Shown here one piece after another: positions 16,233 to 23,256 of a stretch of 59,052 nucleotides of DNA. Source of the stretch: Verrucomicrobiota bacterium (GTDB lineage: Bacteria > Verrucomicrobiota > Lentisphaeria > JABSQK01 > JAJFLO01). The stretch spans positions 1 through 59,052 of the forward strand of contig JAJFLP010000010.1 in the NCBI GenBank assembly GCA_021772635.1, given 5' to 3'. The translations under genes were made by a program, and so were the position numbers. The notes below the pieces were generated by a model, which worked only from the letters and a program-made list of their open reading frames with translations, ran no database searches and was not told the origin of the DNA. Numbering within the stretch: position 1 is the stretch's first letter; the number at the start of each line of letters is the position of its first letter.

Positions 16233-17474
16233 ATGTCAGATAAGATTTTAGTTGTAACATCAGACCATGAACTATACGCGATGATCGAGACCGCAGTTGG
16301 TGGCGAATTCGGAACTCTCGACCTGGTCGATTCCGCGAACGCATTAAGTGAGATAGAGCGCGAACAGATCCAACTGTTAATCGTTGATACGCGAATGTCG
16401 ACCGGCAGCGGTATCGGTCTTCTCAGCCGCCTACGGGAACGTAATCATCAATTACCGGCGATTATAATCACACCTAATACGGGCGTCGTGGCGTTAACAC
16501 AGGCAACGAATAGCGAGGCCGCCGACTTGGTTCATTACCCGTTAGACGGACCAACACTGAAAGAGGCAGTACGCCGCGTTTTACAGAATCACGACTCCGC
16601 TAAACGAAGGGAAGAACTGCTGCTCCGACTCGCCTGTGCTATACCGAACATGAGAAAGTATACCCTGAAGGGGATGCTTGGCCATGGGACTATGGGGATC
16701 GTATTTCGGGCAGAACATGAGTCGAGTGATGGTATTAGAACGGTCGCTGTGAAGATCTTGAAGGCAATCAGTAGCTCCAACAAGGCTAATAAAACATTGA
16801 GAATGCGGTTCGAAAATGAAGCGAGAGCGGTATCCAGCGTTAAACACCCAAACATTATCAAGATTATTGAATGCAATACAGAAAGGGATGCTCCCGCGAA
16901 TTATATCGTTATGGAGTATGTTGACGGTGAGTCACTTGAATATTACATCAACCATCACGAAGACCTTGGTTACGTTCGGAAAGCGAAGATTATTTATGCG
17001 GTTGCGGCGGCTCTCTCGGCGCTACACCGGTTAAAGATCTATCACCGTGACATAAAGCCTAGGAACATAATGGTTACTAATGATTTCGATATACGACTGA
17101 CAGATTTCGGAATTGTGAAGATGCCGAATATGGACCTAACCCATGTGGGCGAACTTGTCGGATCTCCTTATTATATGGCACCCGAACAGTTTACCTCATC
17201 TAAAGTCGATAATCGCGCGGACATATTCTCACTCGGGGTCATGGCGTACGAATTATTTTTGGGTCAACATCCGTTCGTTGCGAGTAATATTTCCCAAGTA
17301 TCGTATCTCATCCAACTAGAGAAATTCACTGCACCGAAGATAGTCAATCCCGAGTTTCCGCGCGAGTTAGGAATGATTATCGCTAGGATGCTGCAGAAAA
17401 ATCCCGATGACCGGTATCAGACGGCGAAAGAAGTCTGCACAGATCTTGGCGCATTCATATTTCGGATTACTTAA
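16233..17474 (+). CDS. Receiver domain fused to a Ser/Thr protein kinase
   Basis: The protein is 413 residues. Residues 1-118 form a CheY-like receiver with phospho-acceptor D52 (LLIVDTR) and the conserved T80. The acidic pair near D11 is reduced to one residue, and the invariant lysine of the KP motif is replaced (HYP at 101-103). Residues about 145-410 are a Hanks-type kinase: glycine loop GHGTMG 150-155, lysine K174, catalytic HRD 271-273, DFG 291-293, and activation segment with SPYYMAPEQ. There is no membrane segment, so it acts in the cytoplasm. The kinase looks active while the receiver looks degenerate, suggesting a docking role rather than normal phosphotransfer. The gene stands alone. 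Confidence 0.93.
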   Translation: MSDKILVVTSDHELYAMIETAVGGEFGTLDLVDSANALSEIEREQIQLLIVDTRMSTGSGIGLLSRLRERNHQLPAIIITPNTGVVALTQATNSEAADLVHYPLDGPTLKEAVRRVLQNHDSAKRREELLLRLACAIPNMRKYTLKGMLGHGTMGIVFRAEHESSDGIRTVAVKILKAISSSNKANKTLRMRFENEARAVSSVKHPNIIKIIECNTERDAPANYIVMEYVDGESLEYYINHHEDLGYVRKAKIIYAVAAALSALHRLKIYHRDIKPRNIMVTNDFDIRLTDFGIVKMPNMDLTHVGELVGSPYYMAPEQFTSSKVDNRADIFSLGVMAYELFLGQHPFVASNISQVSYLIQLEKFTAPKIVNPEFPRELGMIIARMLQKNPDDRYQTAKEVCTDLGAFIFRIT

Positions 17475-17490
17475 ACTTTACTGTAGGGTA

Positions 17491-17530
17491 CGTGGTTCTG
17501 CATTAAATAAAGGGGCTCCGCAGAACCGCG
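17491..17530. repeat. Hairpin downstream of the receiver-kinase gene
   Basis: CGTGGTTCTGC (17491-17501) pairs with GCAGAACCGCG (17520-17530), with an A-rich loop. No T-run follows, so a terminator role is possible but not clear. Confidence 0.5.
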
Positions 17531-17587
17531 TGCTCATTGAGAATTCAGACTATTAGCGTGAAGAAATCACGATCGAAATCGAAATCG

Positions 17588-17612
17588 TTAACGATATTAA
17601 CGATATTAACGA
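17588..17612 (+). repeat. Tandem nonamer TTAACGATA
   Basis: Two and a half copies of TTAACGATA, preceded by CGAAATCGAAATCG, sit about 47 bp upstream of the next start codon. Confidence 0.7.
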
Positions 17613-17658
17613 GCCACAACAATTCAAGAATCTCGATTGCAAGAAGGGAGTTTCACAA

Positions 17659-18252
17659 ATGTCGGATAAGATACGCAAAATAGTCCTCGGTGTCGATCTC
17701 GACGGTGTTTGCGCCGATTTCTACGCCCGGATGCGTGAGATCGCAGCGGAGTGGTTTGAGAAAGAGCCCGACGAGCTGACGCCCGACGTGTCTTATGGCC
17801 TCAATGAGTGGGGCATTACCACTGAGGAGCAATATCAGAGTCTTCATCGGTTTGCCGTTACACAGAGGAATCTGTTTAAAACAGAGGAGATGATTCCCGG
17901 GGCTCGGAAGTATCTGCGTCAACTGTCTGATGAAGGGTTTCGTATTCGGATAATCACGCATAGGCTTTTTATTCACTATTTCCATGCGACGGCGGTGCAG
18001 CAGACAATCGCGTGGCTAGATCATCACGGGATTCCTTACTGGGATCTTTGCTTTATGCGCGAAAAGGATCAGGTCGGGGCGGATATCTACATAGAAGACA
18101 GCCCGAAGAATATCGACGTTCTCCGCGAGCACGGCCTTTATACGATTTGCTTCGGGAACAGCACAAACGTTCACGTCGCCGATCCAAGAGCCCGTACGTG
18201 GAGTGACGTATATGAACTCGTCAATGAAAGACGCAGCGTAATAACAACCTAG
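17659..18252 (+). CDS. HAD-superfamily 5'(3')-deoxyribonucleotidase-like (NT5C family)
   Basis: This is a 197-residue single-domain HAD protein. Motif I is [11 protein letters not shown] (nucleophile D in DLDG, around residues 12-16). The motif II region is RIITHRL near 105, and motif IV is [10 protein letters not shown] near 150. This arrangement fits the NT5C-type nucleotidases that dephosphorylate deoxyribonucleoside monophosphates. GAAGGGAG lies 10 nt before the ATG. The last codon and TAG stop form the sequence ACCTAG, which coincides with the start of a family A remnant. Confidence 0.85.
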   Translation: MSDKIRKIVLGVDLDGVCADFYARMREIAAEWFEKEPDELTPDVSYGLNEWGITTEEQYQSLHRFAVTQRNLFKTEEMIPGARKYLRQLSDEGFRIRIITHRLFIHYFHATAVQQTIAWLDHHGIPYWDLCFMREKDQVGADIYIEDSPKNIDVLREHGLYTICFGNSTNVHVADPRARTWSDVYELVNERRSVITT

Positions 18253-18310
18253 AATAATTCACCAGAATTCCGCTGCGCGCACTAATCTCTACTCATATCA
18301 TAAAACTGGC
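18249..18310 (+). mobile_element. Family A MITE remnant
   Basis: CTAG followed by AATAATTCACCAGAATTCCG, GCACTAATCTCTACTC and so on matches the first ~60 bp of family A with a 4-bp deletion of CCTG after the CTAG. The remainder is lost. The CTAG contains the stop codon of the nucleotidase gene. Confidence 0.7.
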
Positions 18311-18482
18311 TCAGCTTCGCATTGTTTTCTTCCGGCGGCGTATTGTCATAAGAATAAGATCTCTGCAACGGCGAGAGGTATCCCGCTCTCCGCGATTTTG
18401 TCTCGACACCTCCCACCATGTTGAAATCGGAGAATATTCCGAGAATTAATACAGCTAAAATCACATTCCAACAGGAGGCTTG

Positions 18483-19097
18483 ATGGGCGCTGAATACATA
18501 ATCTACATCGTAATTCCATTCGTCTCCGCGATGATCGGGTGGGGTACCAATTATATCGCCGTGAAAATGATATTCAGACCGCATAACCCGGTTAACGTCC
18601 TCGGGTTTCGGATACAGGGGTTGATTCCGCGGAGACAGGGGGATCTGGCACAAAGTTTAGGCGATACTATTGAACGGGAATTAATATCTCACCAGGATAT
18701 CAAAAAGGTTCTAGACAGCGCCGAAATGCACGAGTCGATTTCGACAATGATAGAGACGCAGATCGATACATTCATTAAGGAGAAGCTTGGTTCGAATCCG
18801 ATGATTTCTATGTTCCTTCAAGGGGAACTTTTAGCCCAAGTCAAGTCGATGTTCCAGAGTCAATTCGAGAAGGCGATTCCTGAGTTTCTCGAAACATGTA
18901 TGACACACGTCGAGAATAAACTGGACTTTAAAGAAATTGTACGGGAGAAAGTCGAGAACTTTGATTATGTGAAGCTCGAGGAAATCGTATTTCGGATTGC
19001 GGCTAAAGAGCTGAAGACGATTGAGATTCTCGGGGGCGTTTTCGGGTTCTTAATCGGCCTTGCACAAGTAGTATTGCTGGTATTATCAAGGAATTAA
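18483..19097 (+). CDS. DUF445 family membrane-anchored protein
   Basis: This is a 204-residue protein with an N-terminal membrane helix (IIYIVIPFVSAMIGWGTNYIAVKMIF) that carries the family's GWxTNxxAVxMIFxP motif. A helical middle follows (GLIPRRQGDLAQSLGDTIEREL, repeated amphipathic segments), then a C-terminal membrane helix near 183-203. DUF445 proteins are widespread in bacteria and of unknown function. AGGAGG lies 4 nt before ATG 18483; a TTG directly before it gives the same frame. The gene stands alone. Confidence 0.9.
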   Translation: MGAEYIIYIVIPFVSAMIGWGTNYIAVKMIFRPHNPVNVLGFRIQGLIPRRQGDLAQSLGDTIERELISHQDIKKVLDSAEMHESISTMIETQIDTFIKEKLGSNPMISMFLQGELLAQVKSMFQSQFEKAIPEFLETCMTHVENKLDFKEIVREKVENFDYVKLEEIVFRIAAKELKTIEILGGVFGFLIGLAQVVLLVLSRN

Positions 19098-19176
19098 TCT
19101 GAGACTCATGGCAAATGACCGGCATGCGTTTAAGTTCCTGCAGAGTTCTGACCAGACGCTGTGGACGCGGGTGTTT

Positions 19177-19314
19177 TATACTGCAACAAGAACAGTTTTT
19201 GGTGCGTATGGACGGACTCCGCTCGCGCGGACCGCATAAGCGTCCCGCCACTATCGGGATCCTTGCTTATGCGGGACGGGTAATCCGGACGAAAACCTGA
19301 CGGTGTTCGGTATA
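19177..19314 (+). repeat. Family C element, copy C7
   Basis: TATACTGCAACAAGAACAGT on the left and AACCTGACGGTGTTCGGTATA-like on the right. A central fold is made of GTATGGACGGACTCCG, GCATAAGCGTCCCGCC and CTTATGCGGGACGGG. It lies upstream of the lemA-like cluster. Confidence 0.75.
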
Positions 19315-19396
19315 AAGGAAAACTTTTCCAGTTGTAAGTTTTTGGTAAAATTCTGAAATAAATACAATCATCAATCCTTGAAGGGAGGTAATTGCT

Positions 19397-19972
19397 ATGA
19401 AAAAACCAATTCTTATTGGATGCGGCATCGCATTCGTTTTTCTACTGATAATTCCGTTTATGATCGGCGTTGGGATTTACAACGGGTTGATACAGATTGA
19501 CGAGAAAGTCAATAAAGAGTGGGCCGAGATCGATAACATGCTGCAGCGCCGGGCGGATCTAATCCCGAACTTGATTGAAACGGTAAAGGGATATGCGAAA
19601 CACGAAAAGGAGATCTTCACGGCTGTAGCGGACGCAAGATCGCGATTGATCGGCGCAAAAGGGGTTGCCGCAAAAGGCGAGGCAGCTGGAGCCCTTAACG
19701 GCGCGTTGTCACGCCTTCTGGCAATCTCAGAGCGGTATCCTGACTTGAAAGCAAATACAACATTTCTACGCCTTCAGGATGAGCTGGCGGGGACAGAGAA
19801 TCGAATCGCGGTTGCGCGGACGCGGTATAACGAGTCGGTCGAACGGTACAACACCAAGATCAAGCGGATTCCCGGAGTCTTTTTTGCTCGTCTCATGGGG
19901 TTTGAGAAACGATCTTATTTCGAGATCAAGGACGAGTCGGTAAGGGAAGTTCCTAAGGTTAGTTTCGAATGA
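19397..19972 (+). CDS. LemA family protein
   Basis: This 191-residue protein has one N-terminal membrane helix (ILIGCGIAFVFLLIIPFMIGVGIYNG) and a coiled helical domain. The family motifs are VNKEWAEIDNMLQRRADLIPNLIETVKGYAKHE and RTRYNESVERYNTKIKRIPG. LemA proteins are inner-membrane proteins of unclear function, commonly encoded beside TPM-domain proteins, as here. GGGAGGT stands 7 nt before the ATG. Its stop overlaps the next start by 4 bp (ATGA), which indicates translational coupling. Confidence 0.95.
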   Translation: MKKPILIGCGIAFVFLLIIPFMIGVGIYNGLIQIDEKVNKEWAEIDNMLQRRADLIPNLIETVKGYAKHEKEIFTAVADARSRLIGAKGVAAKGEAAGALNGALSRLLAISERYPDLKANTTFLRLQDELAGTENRIAVARTRYNESVERYNTKIKRIPGVFFARLMGFEKRSYFEIKDESVREVPKVSFE

Positions 19973-20397
19973 AGCCAATATTGACTAAAAACGATAAGGC
20001 ACGATTGACGACGGCGATAGAAGAGGCAGAGAAGGAAACCTCTGGCGAGATCGTTGTTGCAGTTCGTAAACACGTGAGGGGCGATGTTTATGAAGCCGCT
20101 AAGAAGTTTTTCGCGCGAAAGAAACTTGAACGCACGAAAGATCGAAACGCCGTTTTGATATTCTTAATCTGGAAAGATCGCCAGCTAGCAGTGTTGGGTG
20201 ACACGGGTATCAATGCAGTAGTTCCCGACGATTTCTGGAATGGAATAATCACAACCATGACTACACGATTCAAGGAGGAAGATTATATCGGCGGGCTGGA
20301 GGCAGGTATTCTGGAACTCGGGAAGCAACTGCAACAATTTTTTCCTTATCAGGAAGATGACGTCAATGAGTTATCTGACGAGGTTTATCTTGAATAA
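19969..20397 (+). CDS. TPM-domain protein (soluble, short form)
   Basis: The 142-residue protein has a TPM domain (residues about 5-130): LTTAIEEAEKETSGEIVVAVRKHV, LIFLIWKDRQLAVLGDTGIN and the terminal YIGGLEAGILELGKQL. It has no signal peptide, so it probably sits on the cytoplasmic side, unlike its larger neighbour. TPM domains were named from TLP18.3, Psb32 and MOLO-1; some plant members are phosphatases involved in photosystem II repair. It is coupled to the LemA gene by an ATGA overlap. Confidence 0.9.
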   Translation: MKPILTKNDKARLTTAIEEAEKETSGEIVVAVRKHVRGDVYEAAKKFFARKKLERTKDRNAVLIFLIWKDRQLAVLGDTGINAVVPDDFWNGIITTMTTRFKEEDYIGGLEAGILELGKQLQQFFPYQEDDVNELSDEVYLE

Positions 20398-21184
20398 GCC
20401 ATTATATAGACTGCACACGGGCACTCTTTTGAAGATCTTCTATCAACTGGACAACAAGCTTTTAACCCCGCCTCGAAGACTACGCGGGATTTGGTATATG
20501 GTGCTCATCTCCGTGGGTATCGCCTTCAGTGCATCGGGGCAGATGGCGGTACCAAAACTTACGGGACGCGTGGTTGACTCGGCCAATTTACTTTCAGCGG
20601 ACGATCGCCAGCAGTTGACCGCGGTGCTGCAGAAATTCGAGGAAGCGACGAAGGGGCAGATGGCGATCTTAATTATTCCGAAGCTAGAGAAGGACGCTAT
20701 CGAGTCCTTCTCCATTCGCGTGGCTGACGCGTGGAAACTCGGTGATAGAGACCGCGACGATGGCGTGTTGCTGACGATTTCGGTCGGCGATGCTAAGACG
20801 CGTCTTGAGGTTGGGCAGGGATTCGAAGGTGTAATTACCGATGGCAGGGCCGGAGATATCCTACGGGAACTGGCTCCCTATTTTCGGGAGAAACGTTTCA
20901 AAGACGGTCTCATCATGGCTGTAAACCAAACGGCGGTATTTATAACCGGGGCCGGGTTGGCAAATGTAAACGTTGCGCCGGTGCGACAGTCGAGAAATGG
21001 ATCTTCGCGATCCTCTGGATGGGTATATTTATTTATCTTTTTTTTCCTGATTCTGAGGATTTTCTCAGGTCGTACCGGGATGTACTATGGCGGTCACTAT
21101 CGTGGCGGCGGGGGCTTTTCGGGTGGTGGCTTTTCAGGTGGCGGCGGTGGCTTTTCCGGGGGTGGTGCGTCAGGTGGATGGTAA
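20369..21184 (+). CDS. TPM-domain membrane protein with Gly-rich tail (YgcG-like)
   Basis: The frame opens at 20357. Methionines at 20369 and 20498 are alternatives. A signal or anchor helix (GIWYMVLISVGIAFSASG) precedes the TPM domain (about 85-200 of the longest form: GRVVDSANLLSADDRQQL, SIRVADAWKLGDRDRDDGVLLTIS, QGFEGVITD). A second membrane helix (VYLFIFFFLILRIFSG) and a GGGFSGGG-rich tail follow. This is the YgcG layout commonly found beside LemA. The first ~45 codons read through sequence resembling a degenerate family C element (ATAGACTGCACACGGG ... TCGAAGACTACG), so the true start may be further in. It overlaps the preceding gene by up to 41 bp. Confidence 0.85.
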   Translation, partial: SYLTRFILNKPLYRLHTGTLLKIFYQLDNKLLTPPRRLRGIWYMVLISVGIAFSASGQMAVPKLTGRVVDSANLLSADDRQQLTAVLQKFEEATKGQMAILIIPKLEKDAIESFSIRVADAWKLGDRDRDDGVLLTISVGDAKTRLEVGQGFEGVITDGRAGDILRELAPYFREKRFKDGLIMAVNQTAVFITGAGLANVNVAPVRQSRNGSSRSSGWVYLFIFFFLILRIFSGRTGMYYGGHYRGGGGFSGGGFSGGGGGFSGGGASGGW

Positions 21185-21211
21185 ATTATTGACGAGGGTT
21201 AAGGTTTCTGT

Positions 21212-21264
21212 CGTTCTGCTGGTCAGCAGAACGCCGGGGCGAAAACCTGAAGACGTTCCGTATA
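21212..21264 (+). repeat. Family C right half, copy C11, abutting recN
   Basis: The palindrome TTCTGCTG-GT-CAGCAGAA (within 21212-21235) is followed by AAAACCTGAAGACGTTCC-GTATA. It ends 6 bp before the recN start codon, so any promoter or ribosome-binding site for recN must lie in this repeat. Confidence 0.75.
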
Positions 21265-21270
21265 CAGATT

Positions 21271-22950
21271 ATGTTATCTACTTTGATCATCAAAAATTTT
21301 GTTATCATAGACGATCTCAGGATTGATTTCGAACACGGGTTCAATGTCGTCACTGGCGAGACAGGTGCCGGGAAATCGATTATTATCGGTGCGATCCAAC
21401 TTCTTTTGGGGCAACGGGCGGATAAATCCCAGATTCGTACAGGACAAGATTCCTGTGAGATCCACGGGATTTTTCAACTGAGTAAAGAACGCGCGCCCTC
21501 CGAGAATATCAACCGTTTTCTTGAAGGAGTCGGAGTGACTCCTTGCGAGAGTGACGAATTGATACTTGCCCGAACAATAAGCCCCAAGAACGCACGAAAT
21601 TTTATTAATTCCTGTCCAGTAACGCTAAACGTGATGTCGCAGCTTGGAGATCTCCTGATCGACGTGCACGGCCCTTATGATCACCAATCACTGTTGAAGC
21701 CGAAGACGCAGCTTGAACTCCTGGACGGGTTCGGGCAGCTACACGCCGAGCGGCAAGCCTTCGCCGACCTTTACGCAGAATTACGCGCTGCGCAACGAGA
21801 CCTTGATGCTTTGGAAACCGACGCCTTATCGCCGGAACGCTATGATATACTGAAGTTTCAGGTCAACGAAATAGAAACGGCGGGGGTGACGGACGGCGAG
21901 GACGATGAAATAGCGTCTCGTCATGCAATCGCAGCGGGGAGCACAGAGATTCTCGGGGTATTGAACAATTCACTTACCCGGTTGACAACTGATGACGGCA
22001 TCGAGGAGCAGATGAGCGGTATGCTCCGCGATATTCAGGTTCTTTCGAAGTTCGATTCCAAGTCCGGCAAGCACTTTACCGAATTGCTCGAGAGTGTGAT
22101 CGCCGAGACCAATAATCTGGGCGAGGAACTACAAGATTACGCTGACAGAATAGATATCGACCCAGCAGAACTGTTGAGGTTAGATGAACGTCTCTCGCTT
22201 ATCTTAAAGTTAAAACGAAAATATGGCGGTAGTATCAACGAGATTCAGAAGTACGCGACACGCGCCCGTAAAGAACTGGAGAAACTGGATAATCTGGATG
22301 AACATCGAGAACGATCGCGCGAAGCTGTCGAACGAATCGAGAAGAAATCGAAGACCCGTGCACGTGCCCTGTCGAAGAAACGCCGCGAGAGGTCAGCGGC
22401 TTTGCAGAAACAAGTTACAAGTAAACTAAAGGACTTGGGGTTCAATGATTGTTTATTTGATATTTCGATCATTGACAGGCCGATGAGCGCGTCCGGCTGC
22501 AATTCGATAGAATTTATGTTCCGTCCGAATCAAGGAGAGGAATCGAAGCCCTTGCGAACCATTGCCAGCAGCGGTGAAATTTCCCGAGTAATGCTTGCGA
22601 TCAAATCTGTGCTGGCTGCGGTTGATGATATTCCAGTTCTATTATTCGACGAGATTGACGTGAATATCGGCGGTACTGTGGCAACTGCAGTAGGGCGTGA
22701 ATTGTTAAAATTGAGCCGTTGCCGGCAGGTTATCTGCATTACGCACCTTCCGCAGGTGGCGGCTGGCGCGGACTTCCATTATATGGCAGGAAAAACCGCT
22801 TCGAAAAAGCGGACGGAAGCTAAAGTGGTGCGCCTTTCTGAATCTGAAAGAGTTAATGAAATCACACGAATGCTTGGCGGTGCGGATTCTTCTAGCGTAG
22901 CGACCACTCACGCGTCCGAACTGATTAAGAAATCGCGACACGATTCATAA
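21271..22950 (+). CDS. recN: DNA repair protein RecN
   Basis: This is a 559-residue SMC-like ATPase. The N-terminal P-loop is GETGAGKS (about residues 30-37) and the Q-loop region follows (DVHGPYDHQSLL). A central coiled coil with the usual Glu/Lys/Arg-rich helices covers about 160-365. The C-terminal signature is SSGEISRVMLAIKSVL, with Walker B VLLFDEIDVNIGG and switch ICITHLPQVAAGAD. RecN holds DNA ends or sister chromatids together during double-strand break repair. The ATG at 21271 directly follows a family C repeat, and no ribosome-binding site is visible. The length is as expected for the family. Confidence 0.97.
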   Translation: MLSTLIIKNFVIIDDLRIDFEHGFNVVTGETGAGKSIIIGAIQLLLGQRADKSQIRTGQDSCEIHGIFQLSKERAPSENINRFLEGVGVTPCESDELILARTISPKNARNFINSCPVTLNVMSQLGDLLIDVHGPYDHQSLLKPKTQLELLDGFGQLHAERQAFADLYAELRAAQRDLDALETDALSPERYDILKFQVNEIETAGVTDGEDDEIASRHAIAAGSTEILGVLNNSLTRLTTDDGIEEQMSGMLRDIQVLSKFDSKSGKHFTELLESVIAETNNLGEELQDYADRIDIDPAELLRLDERLSLILKLKRKYGGSINEIQKYATRARKELEKLDNLDEHRERSREAVERIEKKSKTRARALSKKRRERSAALQKQVTSKLKDLGFNDCLFDISIIDRPMSASGCNSIEFMFRPNQGEESKPLRTIASSGEISRVMLAIKSVLAAVDDIPVLLFDEIDVNIGGTVATAVGRELLKLSRCRQVICITHLPQVAAGADFHYMAGKTASKKRTEAKVVRLSESERVNEITRMLGGADSSSVATTHASELIKKSRHDS

Positions 22951-22992
22951 AACACAGTGTCTGAAGATTATTCTATACTGCTTGCCCTGGAT

Positions 22993-23127
22993 CCAGCGAA
23001 CTTTTCGTCGGATTTCCTTCGTAATCATAATCGTAATCCCTTCCCAAATTTCACCTCGAAAAACCAAGAAGATTACGAGTACGAGTAAGAGTAAGATTAC
23101 GAAATCGGAATGTTCGCTTATTTTAGG
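22993..23127 (-). repeat. Family B repeat, copy B4 (complete)
   Basis: 135 bp, inverted relative to B2, with both ends present: CAGCGAACTTTTCGTCGG and TTCGCTTATTTTAGG. The middle holds GATTACGAGTACGAGTAAG-type hexamers. The remaining gap to 23448 holds only the left inverted repeat at 23257. Confidence 0.8.
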
Positions 23128-23256
23128 GTTTGCAGTATATTCTCGATCCTCCGAATTTGCGAGGAGGCCGCTACTGCAGACCGGGACCCTATAGCGATCC
23201 CGATCACGATCGATTCCAATCACCTTAATTCTGCTGAATAACTAAATGAAGCCGAG

